A stretch of 64,000 nt of DNA from Panonychus citri (GCF_014898815.1 NW_026515482.1:1-64000), one strand, 5' to 3'; positions 20,094-31,095 are shown, numbered from the stretch's first letter. A program made the numbers and translations. Notes: a model not told the origin generated them from the sequence alone.

Positions 20094-23000
20094 ATGAAGT
20101 GCACTTGTTGCTTTCATTCATATTCTAACCTCGGGGATTATTTATCTCATCATTGTTGTGTGGGTAATTGTAAAAGAATGGACATTTTTGAGCAATCGCC
20201 AGCTAAAAAATCTAAGGACTCTTTTGTTTGTCCAAGTTGTCAATTTGAAGCTGAAATATTGATCGATTATTTATCTCATGAGTGTAGTTCAACAGATGAT
20301 AGACGAATGGACATTTTTCTCCAACAAGAATCAATTATCAGTGATATTAAAAAAGTTAAGCCAACAAAAAACAAAGAAAAAGTGAAATTCAAGTGTCCAT
20401 CCTGTAGACATTATTTTTCCAACAGATACAGACTCAATGCCCATAAAAATGTATGTTCATCACAATCACTTATGGAATTACCTAGACCATCAGAATCATT
20501 ATCATCATTTACTCTTAAACATTCAGCCTTCCGTAAAGTTTTTCGTGTTTATCAACGCAAGTTAGATGGATTAATTGACATAGATCTTGTGAAAAAGAGG
20601 ATACAACTTCAACTGTATAATCTACTTCTCATCGTTACAGGAACTAGGTCCTGTAAAATACATGATTTTCTTAAATGTTATGTTCCAAAAAGTGGGTATG
20701 GATGAAGTAGTCGAAACAAATATTCCATCAATATTCAAATCACTATTACCAGCAACTGATATTCTTCATTCTATAGATGAAAGTTTCTTGGAAATGAAAG
20801 AGATAATCGAACAGTTCACTGAAAAGGGTAGTGGTTTCTGGATAATGGACATTCCTGAGATGACTATTTGGATTGCAAAATATAAACCACATCGCGGAGG
20901 TTGCTTTGCAAATAAGTTACCCCAGGAATTGATAAGCAAAAAGTGTATTATAACGATCGAATGTGACAATGATTGTTTCATGTACAGTGTTTTATGTGGT
21001 ATTTACAATCCGAGTCATCCATCAAGAATAACCCAATATACTAATTTAATAAACCGTCACAACTTCCAGAAGTTCAGAGGCAAAGTTGACATTGATCAAA
21101 TCACCAAATTCGAATCGAAAAATGAAATAAGTGTAAGTGTTTTCACATATGATACAAATCAAAAGTATGTTGTACCACTTCGAGTGAGTAACAAACAAGC
21201 TCCTCACCATGTCCGTTTATTTTGGTATGATGATCATTACTATACAATTTCCAACTTTCAAAGACTTTTGAACCGAAGGAGTGGGTGGCATAGAGCTCAT
21301 TGCGAGCGATGTCTTTCTGGTTTCGATTTCAATGGCAGTTAGACAATCATCTAATGGATTGTTCAACTAAACCTGCAAAAAATTGTCATGCCATTTCCAA
21401 CTGAAAATAAACCAAGAAGGAACTTTTGCGAACGTAAAGATCTTAAAAAGAGGTCAAACACCCGATCATCGTTTATTGTGACTTTGAGTGTCTTAATGTT
21501 CCAACCAACGATCCTAAGAAACCATTTGTTCATTTACCTTAGTTATGGTTACATTGTTGTTGATTGGAACAAAAAAAATTGATAAACAATTTAAACATGG
21601 TGAAAATTTGATCCTGACTTTCTTGAAAATCTTAAAAGTCAGCGATAAATGCTGCTTTGTACACTAAACAAGCTCAAAACCATTAGTGATGACAAGTGAA
21701 ATTGAGGGTGAAATGATAAATGCTATCAACTGTTGGATATGTGAGAAACCATTAAGGGACGATCAGTGGCTGATCATGATCATTTCACTGGAGAGTTCAG
21801 AGGTGCCGCTCATAATAACTGTAATGTTAATTATCAAATTCCATCGCGAATTCCAATTATATTCCACAATTTGAAAAATTATGATGGTCACATTATCATT
21901 GACACAATCAACAGCTCATCATTCTCCGACAATCTCAAAATTATACCCACAACTATGGAAAAATACATTGGTTGGTATGTGGATGAGTTCGCCTTCCTAG
22001 ATTCCTATGGATTTTTACCTGCTTCTCTCGATACATTGAGTAAAAACTTATCAATTGATGACAAGAAAAAGTTTCTAGAACAAGAGTGGTTTGATCTTGA
22101 TTTGAAAGATCTGATGGGTAAAGCTACTCTTCCATATGAATATCTAACTGGAATTGATAAGTTTGATGAACGCAATCTCCCTGCTAAGGAGCTATTCTAT
22201 TCATCTCTTAATGATTCACATTAGTGATGAAATGTATCAAAGACTAGAGAATTTGGTCACAATTCAAATGTGAAAATTAGGATCTGATTGATTTGTATCT
22301 AAAGTAGACATTTATATGTTAGCAGCTGTTTTTGAAAACTTTCGTGATACAAGCTTAAGTGATTTTGGAATCGATCCACCTCATTATATGACTTGTCCTG
22401 GTTTATCATTCGCTGCAGCACTTAAGATGTTGAAAATATCTATTGAACTTTTCACTCAAATTGATATGTTATTAATGATTGAAAATGGAATTAGAGGTGG
22501 ATTCACAACTGTTGCTAAACGTCATGCTATCGCTAATAATCCTAAGACACCTTGTTACGATGGCGGTGATCAAATTCATTTATTATACTTTGATGTTAAT
22601 AATCTTTATGGAAGTGCGATGATTGACGTATTACCGTTTAGCTCTTACAAGTGGTTCAATTGGTCGGATGACTTTGAGTTGATTCAAATGATTATCAATA
22701 CAGAAGATGATGCTGATGATGGTTATATTTTAGAACTCGATCTTATTTACCCTGAATCTCTTCATGAGCTTCATAATGATTTCCCAATGGCCCCTCATCG
22801 AATGAAAATTGATAAAAATATGTTGAGTCCATACACTCTTAATCTCTTTCATCAGCTCAACATGCAAGGAACTAAACCATCATCATCAGAAAAACTTGTA
22901 TCAACATTTTTACCTCGTAAAAGATATGTCTTACATTATCGTAATTTAAAATTCTACTTACAAAATGGACTAATTGTTGATAAGATTCATCGAGTGATAA

Positions 23001-23863
23001 CATTCAAACAAAAGGCATGGTTAAAACCTTACATTGACTTTTGTACATTGAAACGTCATCAAGCTGTTGACTCATTTACATCATCATTATATAAACTTTT
23101 TGTCAACAGTATCTATGGAAAACTTATGGAGGATAAAAGAAAACATGTAAATGTTGATTTAGTAATGAGTGAAAAAATTGCTACTAAAAAAATAGCCAAT
23201 CCGTTTTGTCAAAGATTTAAAATACTCAATGAAGATAAAGTTTTGATACAGAAAAAACCTGAAAAAGTACTGATGGACAAAGCTATTGTTGCTGGATTTA
23301 GTGTTTTAGAGTTATCGAAATTACATGTCTACAAACTTTATTATGATCGTTTCAAATCATTTTATAAAGAAAATGTAACTTTGGTCTACTCTGATACTGA
23401 TTCATTCATTCTCGAGATCAAGACCAATTCACTGATTGATGATATGAAAAACTTTGAGGACATTATGGATTTCAGTGACCTGGACCAATCTCATCCTCTT
23501 TATTCAAATTTGAATAAGAAAAAAATTGGTTGTTTAAAAGATGAGATGGCAGGTGACGCAATTCACGAAGTTATTGCGATCAAGCCAAAACTTTATATAA
23601 TTAAATCATCTAAAGGGGAAAAAAAGAGGGCAAAAGGAATACAAAAAGCCGTTGTGGAAAAGAAAATGAGTTTTGATGACTATAAACGGAGTTTATATGA
23701 AGAGAGATGCCATAAAGAGATAACGAGAAGAATTGGATCTGAAAACCATAAAATTTCAATGTATAAAAATGAAAAAATTGCAATCTCACCATTTGAAGAT
23801 AAACGATATTTGTTAAACGATAAAATAAATTCTTACGCTTACGGGCATTTCAAGATTAATTAA
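20094..23863 (+). pseudogene. polB: Polinton protein-primed DNA polymerase B, frameshifted
   Basis: The N-terminus (20094-20700) has zinc-finger-like Cys/His pairs (CTCCFHSYSNLGDYLSHH, CPSCQFEAEILIDYLSHEC, CPSCRHYFSNRYRLNAHKNVC). After a frameshift near 20650 the Polinton pre-exonuclease region follows (EKGSGFWIMDIPEM, YKPHRGG). Between 21350 and 21760 the frame is broken several times, but the first exonuclease motif VYCDFECLN is readable near 21475. Then come DHDHFTGEFRGAAH and HNLKNYDGHIII (second exonuclease motif). From 22316 the frame is open to 23863: motif A YFDVNNLYGSAM, motif B LFVNSIYGKLMED, motif C LVYSDTDSFI. It would replicate the element from its protein-capped ends. An intron acceptor (ATTTTCAG, 20090) precedes the ATG. 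It converges with the protease gene, overlapping by 8 bp. Confidence 0.92.
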
Positions 23864-24290
23864 TAAAAGTCTTTATTAAGTAACTCAAGGTTTTTTCATT
23901 TTTTTCTGTTTTACATTTCTCAAACAACTTTAAAAACTTGTTTTTCTGATCAGCCATGATAACAAATAACACACAAAAGTAACCACAAGATGTAGTTGAA
24001 TCATTTTGATACTTCATTCTTGAAAATTCATATCCTCTGGGTGCAAACCGTTCGATTAACGTTAAAATTTCCCCCTCCGGCTGTCTGCCATAAGAATCAA
24101 AATAAAAGGCAGTTCCATTAGAATAAAAGTGCACTGCAACCCAATGTGATCCAGGTCTGTAACTAGGATCAAGATTAATTATCAGAGACCTTGGTTTTTT
24201 TGAAATTAATGGTAAACGATTGATTGGATAAACACCACCAAAATATGATATTTTCCTGAGTAATCTAGTAATATCAATTGTCGTTAACAT
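23856..24290 (-). CDS. Adenovirus-type (Ulp1-fold) cysteine protease
   Basis: The 144-residue product has the catalytic order of adenain and Ulp1-like proteases: His in PGSHWVAVHF, the acidic partner region FYFDSYGR, and the nucleophile Cys in STTSCGYFCVLF. In Polintons this enzyme is thought to mature capsid precursors. The length is normal for the group (about 140-200) and the frame is intact. Its ATG overlaps the capsid gene's stop (TAATG), indicating a shared transcript. Confidence 0.9.
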   Translation of the reverse strand: MLTTIDITRLLRKISYFGGVYPINRLPLISKKPRSLIINLDPSYRPGSHWVAVHFYSNGTAFYFDSYGRQPEGEILTLIERFAPRGYEFSRMKYQNDSTTSCGYFCVLFVIMADQKNKFLKLFEKCKTEKNEKTLSYLIKTFIN

Positions 24291-25504
24291 TAGTAATCTA
24301 GGTAAACATTTCTGTCTTTATCGATTGAAATTAAATTATCAAACTGAGCAAATACAATTATCTTATATTGTTTTGTTGTTTCCGATGTGAATCTAATTTC
24401 TAATCTAATTGCACCTCTTTTTAACAATGATAAAGATCCTGACTCACCACCAAGAGCTCCACCAATGTCAAAGGCAAATAATGTTTTTTTACTTTTGTAA
24501 TCATCATAAGACAAGTCAATTTGAGGGATTCCTTCGTCTTGTCCTAGAACACGAAATAAATTTACATACTCCCTCATACAATTATCAGGAAAATCTGGTT
24601 GATATGGAATACTCGGTATTGTGTTTCCGTCGACACTAAGAGAAATTTGTTTTATTTTTAAATTCTCGAACTTATATGGATCCATCTTTATGTCTCCGGA
24701 ATAGCCACTTTCTTCAACAAATCCAATGATTAATCGACGAGGTAGAATCCCAGCGAAAATATTTTCCATTGTTGCTGAACTTAGACCTTTACTTAACGAA
24801 AAGCTCTTGACTTCATTTCTTATGATGAAATAATTTGCATTTGAATTATTCAAAGCTGATATGATTCCAGTTTGAGCGTCAGGGAAAAGTTTAACACGTT
24901 TCATGTGAATAGCAAGTTTCGTCAGCTTGATTTTAAATGAACCCGTTTCAGCGATAATAGGGAAACTACGGGGACTTCTCGTGAATCTAAACATTAGTGG
25001 TATTCCATTAATCAATAATTTATCTTGTGTTAACATTGGTAAATGTAATCTAAAGTATAATTCAATATTACTTTTTATGTAAACTGATTTATCATATCTA
25101 CTAATATCTGCTTTGGTAGGATGACGGAAGAGTAGGTCTTCAATGTAAGAAGTGTAGTGATACATATTGTTAGCCTGTGATGTATTAACAGTACCTAGAA
25201 AAAAATCAATTTGATCAAAAATTGAGTTGGCGAAATTTTCAACACATTTAACTTTATCATCTGAAACTTTAACATTATCATCAGTAAGGACTTCAATGCC
25301 AAGATGTAACATCGTTTGTGATAGGTCAGTAAAGTCTTCTGATGCTGGAATGTTAATTTCATGAACAGTAGCACTTTCTAAAGATGCTGAAGGTCTATAT
25401 TCAACATCATATGTTGAATCAATTGCGACCTGAGTAGGTGGAACTTTGAAAAGAGAGAGTTCACTCTTTGATGAGGGAACAGATGATGGGTGAAGATACT
25501 CCAT
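24290..25504 (-). CDS. Polinton major capsid protein (double jelly-roll, F54H12.2-like)
   Basis: 404 residues, intact. It carries hallmarks of the arthropod/nematode F54H12.2-like Polinton capsid family: a start region with ATVHEINIPASEDFTDLSQT, then MYHYTSYIEDLLF, LLINGIPLMFRFTRS, a central AGILPRRLIIGFVEESGYSG, MREYVNLFRVLGQ, and a C-terminus IIVFAQFDNLISIDKDRNV similar to the ends of nucleocytoplasmic large DNA virus capsids. Two jelly-roll domains of about 200 residues fit the length. It would form the capsid faces. A GTATAAGA box lies about 40 bases upstream. Intact while neighbours are frameshifted. Assignment as major rather than minor capsid is from family knowledge. Confidence 0.82.
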   Translation of the reverse strand: MEYLHPSSVPSSKSELSLFKVPPTQVAIDSTYDVEYRPSASLESATVHEINIPASEDFTDLSQTMLHLGIEVLTDDNVKVSDDKVKCVENFANSIFDQIDFFLGTVNTSQANNMYHYTSYIEDLLFRHPTKADISRYDKSVYIKSNIELYFRLHLPMLTQDKLLINGIPLMFRFTRSPRSFPIIAETGSFKIKLTKLAIHMKRVKLFPDAQTGIISALNNSNANYFIIRNEVKSFSLSKGLSSATMENIFAGILPRRLIIGFVEESGYSGDIKMDPYKFENLKIKQISLSVDGNTIPSIPYQPDFPDNCMREYVNLFRVLGQDEGIPQIDLSYDDYKSKKTLFAFDIGGALGGESGSLSLLKRGAIRLEIRFTSETTKQYKIIVFAQFDNLISIDKDRNVYLDY

Positions 25505-25506
25505 AA

Positions 25507-25923
25507 CTAATTGAAAATGTCTATTTTACGTCGTTTCACCTTCTTATACCCTTTTCTTTTCCGTTTGATTCCTCTTCTTTTCCGTTTTATACCTCTACCG
25601 GATTGATTAAAAAGATTACCAGCTTTTGACAATGTATCTTGAGCAACCGTTTTTAGTCCTTCTTTCCCTCTCTCCTTGAGCGCTTGTTTAAAATTTTTCT
25701 TATCTAACACATCTTGACCAACACTTATACCTGTCTTTAACGCTCTTTTTCCTAAAAATTTTAGTACAGGCAAGGCAAATCTCGAGATTAGACTTCCGAT
25801 ACCATATCCTCTCTGATAAGGTGCACCTCTGAATACTTCGATATCAGAGAAACCTGATCCAGCTTGGGAGTTGTAAAATGATCTAAAATCAGAATGAAGG
25901 GGACAATAGACTTTTCTTTGCAT
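25507..25923 (-). CDS. Basic Polinton virion-associated protein candidate
   Basis: 138 residues. It starts with a hydrophilic segment, then VFRGAPYQRGYGIGSLISRF and an amphipathic stretch LPVLKFLGKRALKTGISVG, and ends with strongly basic blocks (GRGIKRKRRGIKRKRKGYKK). The pattern of an amphipathic helix plus arginine/lysine repeats recurs in Polinton and adintovirus genomes beside the capsid gene. It is reminiscent of adenovirus core or membrane-active proteins, but I claim only that resemblance. It sits between the two capsid genes and has its own GTATAAGA box about 32 bases upstream. Confidence 0.65.
   Translation of the reverse strand: MQRKVYCPLHSDFRSFYNSQAGSGFSDIEVFRGAPYQRGYGIGSLISRFALPVLKFLGKRALKTGISVGQDVLDKKNFKQALKERGKEGLKTVAQDTLSKAGNLFNQSGRGIKRKRRGIKRKRKGYKKVKRRKIDIFN
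25543..25550 (-). promoter_or_regulatory. TATA box before the major capsid gene
   Basis: GGTATAAGA on the minus strand, about 40 bases before ATG 25504, within the 3' end of the gene for the basic protein. Confidence 0.55.
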
Positions 25924-25953
25924 TTTAATTTTTATTAATGTATTATTTGTTTC

Positions 25954-25962
25954 ATCTTATAC
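25954..25962 (-). promoter_or_regulatory. TATA box before the basic virion protein gene
   Basis: TGTATAAGA on the minus strand, about 32 bases before ATG 25923. It overlaps the end of the minor capsid frame. Confidence 0.5.
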
Positions 25963-28242
25963 AAATCTTTTCAGATGAAGACCAATTAATACTCGTCCAG
26001 AGGCAAATTCAACTGGATTACCCACTTCATCAGTTAAAATGAAGTTTACATCTTCTATTTTATTTGTTCTTACAGGATAATAAAATGGTTTAGTAAATCT
26101 TTCGTGGACCATGTCATGTTTTTGACCTTTTTGAGAGGTAAAATTCTTAACACTCTCGCGAGTTTATCACCAACAAAATGAGGAGCAACAATATCAGAAT
26201 AGACAAATAAGAGACTTGACCTAGCAGTGAGGTCCGCAGCACGAGGCGCGGTTACTTTTGCTTCAACCGCAAGTAGTTTGGAAGGATCTTCAAAAAATCC
26301 AAGAGCGCTGACAACTGATGAGTCATAAAATTTTGGTGTAGTTTTTTTACCTCCAAGCCATCCTCTCAAAATTGAAATGAATCCACCAGAATACTCCATT
26401 CTGATCGGCTTATCTCCATCTTTTTCTATTGGTTTATCTTTGCTCACCTTTTTTTGTCCAATAAACTTTTCCAATTGCTCCTTTAATAGATTTGCTTCTT
26501 TTTTATGTTGCGATTTAGTATTTTCTAACAGTTTTCTCGTTTGGATTAAATCATTTTCTGAGTTACTTAATTTAGTTTTATAATCACGTACTTCCTTTTC
26601 AACATTTGTTTTATCATTATTGCTTTTATCAAGTTGAGATCTTATAGTTGAAATCTCATCTTGTAACTTTTTATTAGCATCCATCACATTTTGTAAGTCG
26701 GTGATTTTTGACTGACAATCTTGAATCTCTGAATTTTTTTGTAGCAAAATTCCATCAAGTTTCTTTTTTTCATTGTCCAAATCTTCATACTTCTGTTTGA
26801 ATCGATTCATTTCGATTTCTGCTGCAATAACGGCTGGAGGGTGAGCAACATCAGTTAATCTTTTTTTGAGTGACTCAATTTCTCTTTCTTTGGTAGAAAT
26901 TATCGCATTCAGGTTTTGGAGATCAAGGTCAAGACTTTCTTTTTCCATAGCAATTCTTTTCTTATCAACTTCTAAAGACTTGTAGTCAGAAATCAAATGA
27001 TTATACTTTGCAATCATCTCTTCGTGATCTTTTTCTTCTTTTTTTAGTTTTTCATCAAGTTCGCTGACTTTAGCTTTCAAATCAGTTTTTTCTTTCTGTA
27101 CGATAGCAATTTCAGCTTTGCCTATTTTTATTTCATCTTGAAGTTTTTTATTTTCATTCATTAATTCCTGTAGTTTTGTTATTTGTTTTTGACATTCATC
27201 AATCTCTGTTACCTTTTGTTTCAAAACTATATCAACTTTATCTTTCTCATTAACTATTTCTTCATACTTTTTGATACATTTGACTTTCTCATTTTCAGCA
27301 TCAGTTAAACGTTGATCGTTTTCACTTGTACTCAACTTTTGTTTCAACACCTCGATTTCACTTTCTTTTGTTCCGATTTCAACATTCAAGTTTTGTAGAT
27401 CAATATCGAGACTCTCTTTGTCTTTAGAAATTCGATTTTTTCTTTTCTAGTGAATCATGTTTGATAACAAGTAAATTGTACCTGTCACCCATTTCATGAT
27501 GATCATTCTCAGCCTTTTCCAATTTTTTGTTGAGTTCGGTAATACGTAGTTTCAGACTTTCTTCATCTCCTTTAGCTGATTCCAGTTTGATTCCTCTGTC
27601 TGACCATGCTTTGGTTAATTCAGTGATGGATTTTTCTTTGTTCTTGATATCAAGATTCAATGTTTCTATTGACTTGTGTAAAATTTCAATTTGCTTAATC
27701 TTATTACCCAATTCTTTATCTCTTTTAAGACTTGAGATCCTAAGTTCAACCAGACGTTTCAATGGAATTGTTTTATCGACTTCATCATCCTTTAACTGTG
27801 ACATGATGTCTTTCAATTCGGCCTCCAGTTTATCACTTCCAATAATTTCATATTCTGAATCAGGTAGATCGGAAAGTTGTTTAAGAGTATAACGTTTTTT
27901 TCTTGGTGGTTCAATAATAATCTCTTCTTTTTTCTTTTTGAATAATCGCTCCATTGTTTCATTGAACTTTGAAACAAATTTTTGAATATCATCTGTTTCC
28001 GTTAATGTAACTCGAAATTCATGTTCACCAAATGCTGACACAATCACTCCACTGATAACACTTCTTGATGGTGATAAGTCAACTGGGTAGAAAATTTCTT
28101 GTATTCCAACTAACCATTCACCTTCAAGGTTGATGTTTTGTTGAAGACGATTAGTAAACTTGGTTAACGTATTTTCAGGGAAAAGATCCATTGAAGCATT
28201 TGAAACAGCTTCGATGAAATACTCATCATATTGATTCGACAT
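25957..28242 (-). pseudogene. Polinton minor capsid (penton) protein with a long coiled-coil insertion, two frameshifts
   Basis: The N-terminus (from ATG 28242) has the penton hallmark SNASMDLFPENTLTKF then NLEGEWLVGIQEIFYPVD. The C-terminus has SSLLFVYSDIVAPHFVGDKL and, in another frame ending at 25957, further penton-like residues (DEVGNPVEFASGRV). Between these lies about 450 residues of Lys/Glu-rich heptad coiled coil with internal repeats of about 140 residues (EKESLDLDLQNLN and DKESLDIDLQNLN; ANKKLQDEIS and ENKKLQDEIK). The frame shifts by one base at A runs near 27435 and 26125. The normal protein would form capsid vertices. A coiled coil of this size is not part of the usual Polinton penton as far as I know. 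Confidence 0.8.
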
Positions 28243-29296
28243 CTTGCACCCACGAATTGAATTTAGATGGATATCCTAACCACTTAACAAAATATTCTTT
28301 CTTTTTAGTATTTGAATTAATTCTAGTTTTAAGAACTTTTTCTATCTTATACGTCTTAGGTTCAGTAGCTAATGCCAGCTCATAATGATAAAAAATTGAA
28401 GTAATCGCTTCCTTGTCATAATCTCGTAATTTATAGATATACCCTTGAGGCGTGGCTTTAACTTTAGTTACGTAAAAAATTTCTTCTTTAAAATTACTGG
28501 TTGATCCTTTTTCAAATATTCCCTTGCGTTGGGTTATCCTAACAGGATCTCCAACTTTGAATGGCTTTTGTTTGGCTTTATTTTCTGGATGTGTTTTCCT
28601 AATATTCAATAGAACCTGGATTTTATTATCATCGTTGACATCACTGTGTGTCATTTGAATAGTTCGATGAAATGAATTATTATATGATTTAATAATCTTC
28701 TGCAGATCATCAATATATCTTTTTGTATTATAGTAATAGAGATAACGATATAATCTTGTTCTCAGTGTCCTATTGAACCTTTCAACAATAGCACACTTTG
28801 TTGCATCATCTGTTGTTGTGAAGAAATTAACATTATACTTTTTACATAGATCCTTGAACTTTGAATTCAGAAACTCTTTTCCTTGATCACTCTGGATTTT
28901 TTCAGGAGCTTTTTTAACTAGAATTGATTCCATAGCATTAGCAACTTCATCAGAGTTTTTTGTTTTGAGAGGGACACACCAAACATAACGACTGAAACAA
29001 TCGATTATGTTAAGAAGATAACGAACTCCATCATTGTCTTTATGATTCCATGAAATGTCCATTAAATCAATCTGCCATTGTTCGAATGGTTTATTTACAA
29101 GTATTGGTAATCTTGGAAAGTTTCTACGTACTTGTTTGAATAAAACATAAGTATCTTGACTTTTCAACCATTGTTCAACTTGTGATAATTTAGCTCTATT
29201 TTTAACTAACTCGAAAAGTCGTCTGACTCCTCCGAAACTTCCTGAGCTCTCCGGCGATATGTAACCTTCTCTGATGCTTTCTGTAGCTGATCCCAT
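28226..29296 (-). CDS. int: Polinton integrase (retroviral-type) with C-terminal chromodomain
   Basis: 356 residues. After an N-terminal region typical of Polinton integrases (SSGSFGGVRRLFELVK, WLKSQDTYVLFKQVRR), the RVE catalytic core shows D in WQIDLMDISW, D in KIQSDQGKEFL and E in IVERFNRTLRTRLYRYL. The C-terminus is a chromodomain (YKIEKVLKTR...EYFVKWLGYPSKFNSWV), which may steer integration to particular chromatin. It catalyses insertion with the 6-bp duplication seen here. The frame is intact. The gene overlaps the minor capsid gene by 17 bp and the upstream unknown gene by about 90 bp. Confidence 0.93.
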   Translation of the reverse strand: MGSATESIREGYISPESSGSFGGVRRLFELVKNRAKLSQVEQWLKSQDTYVLFKQVRRNFPRLPILVNKPFEQWQIDLMDISWNHKDNDGVRYLLNIIDCFSRYVWCVPLKTKNSDEVANAMESILVKKAPEKIQSDQGKEFLNSKFKDLCKKYNVNFFTTTDDATKCAIVERFNRTLRTRLYRYLYYYNTKRYIDDLQKIIKSYNNSFHRTIQMTHSDVNDDNKIQVLLNIRKTHPENKAKQKPFKVGDPVRITQRKGIFEKGSTSNFKEEIFYVTKVKATPQGYIYKLRDYDKEAITSIFYHYELALATEPKTYKIEKVLKTRINSNTKKKEYFVKWLGYPSKFNSWVQDVESI

Positions 29297-30053
29297 GTTT
29301 GTGACTCTTTTCTCTTAGATACTAATGGATTTTTAATTAGTTTTAGCAGCTCTGGCTTTTCAGTTCTTATAACCTCAACAACATAACCGGCACCATCAGG
29401 TTTTCTAGCGCCACCTGTCTCACTCAATAGGTACTTAACAATATCAGACAGATTACTTCTTTCAAACGCTTTTCCATCGTCCCTTATTATTTTATTTGTT
29501 GATGAGACTAAACTTGGTATATTCCTTATTGCTAATTCAAGATCGTTTGAGCTATTCCTAATATTTAGAGATAAACCACTTTTAGCTCTCGAGGGTTTCG
29601 TTGTGTTACTTGTTGATGGTAAATCGAAAAGAGTTGTAGGTAGACTTTGTGTTTCAACAGATGGTGTTTTATCACTCATTGTCCATGCATCTAAATTTAA
29701 CATTGTTGTATCATTATCTGATGGTGATAGATCAGATTTAGGAGTCTGAAAAGCTAGTGTTGATTCGTCTGGAATGACTGGTAATTCTTGTTCACCTTGA
29801 ACACCTGCATCAACTTTCATTGTTGCTTTTCCGATTAATCCTTCAATCAGAACCTGTTTTTGATTAGCTGATAGATTTGAATTCAAAATAGTTGATAGAT
29901 TACGTTTATCTTCTTTTTTGTCAAGGTCACGAATTTTAAGATTATTGATCAATCTCACTTTCCTGTCATTTGGAATGGATGATTTTAACAGAACATTAGT
30001 TGGATCCTTGAAACGATCCTCGGAACTAGCAACATACGGGTCACTGTGTTCAT
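29206..30053 (-). CDS. Polinton right-arm protein of unknown function (at least 250 residues, start unresolved)
   Basis: The clear open frame spans 29206-29958 and extends without a stop to about 30050 but without an in-frame ATG. An ATGA overlap with the stop of the upstream gene (30050-30053) is the natural start, yet its frame is lost within about 70 bp, so a one-base error or lesion is likely. The product is Ser/Thr/Asp-rich in the middle (SDLSPSDNDTTMLNLDAW) with helical ends (LSANQKQVLIEGLIG; SNLSDIVKYLLSETGG). Proteins of this kind occupy this place in arthropod Polintons. I do not know the function. Confidence 0.55.
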
Positions 30054-30394
30054 TTGGCTATTTTACTGGCTACTAAAGATGCTAAAAGAGATAAGACTGG
30101 TTTGAGTAGTAATGGAAGAAGAGCGCCACCTTTTTGATTCAAAATCCTTTGCATACTAGCTTTGCTTTTATTTCGTGCCAATGATCTCATTTGAGTCTTA
30201 TACAATTTGAGTTTACTTAGACTTTTAGGTGGAACTTTTATCTTTCCTTTAAGAATGTTTTTTGAGATGTCACCTAAAACCGTATAAACCTGACAAGGAC
30301 ATTTAGCCAGTATTTTCTTTCTTTTTAACTTTTGCTTTGTCTTTGCCAACTGACGTAGAGTAGGTAAAACTTTTATCGCTCTTTTGACTGACAT
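30050..30394 (-). CDS. Small basic Polinton protein with hydrophobic C-terminus
   Basis: 114 residues, intact. Lys/Arg-rich throughout (QLAKTKQKLKRKKILAK, KVPPKSLSKLKLYKTQM), then GGALLPLLLKPVLSLLASLV, a glycine-led hydrophobic segment long enough to insert in a membrane. The combination recurs in Polinton/adintovirus late regions. DNA condensation plus membrane interaction would fit but is inference. It has a TATATAAG box about 30 bases before its ATG and lies between the ATPase and the unknown protein gene. Confidence 0.65.
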   Translation of the reverse strand: MSVKRAIKVLPTLRQLAKTKQKLKRKKILAKCPCQVYTVLGDISKNILKGKIKVPPKSLSKLKLYKTQMRSLARNKSKASMQRILNQKGGALLPLLLKPVLSLLASLVASKIAK

Positions 30395-30421
30395 TTTCTT
30401 AATTTATCTAGTTTAGTTAAT

Positions 30422-30430
30422 CTTATATAA
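30422..30430 (-). promoter_or_regulatory. TATA box before the small basic protein gene
   Basis: TTATATAAG on the minus strand, about 30 bases before ATG 30394 and directly after the stop of the ATPase gene. Confidence 0.5.
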
Positions 30431-31054
30431 TCATAGTTGATAAGCTATTATTGGTATAGTGAAAATATTTGATAGAAGTCGAACTTCATTTGGTGTTGCA
30501 GGTTTTAAGTCAATAAAAGGTAAGAGTAAGGAGTGACGTAGCATCTTCATAGATCTTTGGAACTTGGCTATTTTACGAGGGAACATTTGTCGAGCAACAA
30601 TTGTTGCTATTGATTGATCACGTGGATTTTTGAATAAGGTTATATATTGTGAGTTAAGTGAGATATTTCTACTCTCACTTCCGCGAATGAAAAAATTTTG
30701 TACAATTAAAATTATTGATAAATTTCGGTGATGACTTCCTTTTGTAAACAATTCTGAGATTAGTTTTGAACTGGCTGACTCATGCATTAAATCATCGATG
30801 ATTATCCATGTTGGTTTTTTACCTAATGAGTTTATCGTGTCTTCCGGTAAACCGCGAATAAATTCAACATTTTGAAATTCATTGAACTTGTCTTGATATT
30901 CACCATAGAAATATACACATCTTTCTGGAATAGGTTTACTAATTATCTTTGAATTGTCAATCAATTGTTTAACAAATTCAGTTTTTCCACAACCCGTTGG
31001 ACCGGCAACTAACATAGTAAAAGGGTGACGCAAATAGATTTTATAATGAATCAT
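30431..31054 (-). CDS. Polinton genome-packaging ATPase (FtsK-HerA/A32-like)
   Basis: 207 residues, intact. The N-terminus has Walker A in FTMLVAGPTGCGKTEFVKQL and Walker B in KPTWIIIDDLMHE. LSIILIVQNFF and a Ser/Asn motif (SLNSQYITLFKNPRDQS) follow, as in A32-like packaging ATPases of adintoviruses and virophages. It would power DNA translocation into capsids. A GTATAAGA box lies about 32 bases upstream of the ATG. Length and motif order are normal for Polintons. Confidence 0.93.
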   Translation of the reverse strand: MIHYKIYLRHPFTMLVAGPTGCGKTEFVKQLIDNSKIISKPIPERCVYFYGEYQDKFNEFQNVEFIRGLPEDTINSLGKKPTWIIIDDLMHESASSKLISELFTKGSHHRNLSIILIVQNFFIRGSESRNISLNSQYITLFKNPRDQSIATIVARQMFPRKIAKFQRSMKMLRHSLLLPFIDLKPATPNEVRLLSNIFTIPIIAYQL

Positions 31055-31083
31055 GTTTATTTGTTATTTTTCATTTCAATTTT

Positions 31084-31092
31084 TCTTATACA
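31084..31092 (-). promoter_or_regulatory. TATA box before the packaging ATPase gene
   Basis: TGTATAAGA on the minus strand, about 32 bases before ATG 31054. Confidence 0.55.
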
Positions 31093-31095
31093 AAA

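Noticed and set aside
27527..27892. 121-residue plus-strand frame inside the penton region
   Set aside because: Antisense shadow of the Lys/Glu-rich coiled coil; Ser/Leu-rich composition is what the complement of such codons gives.
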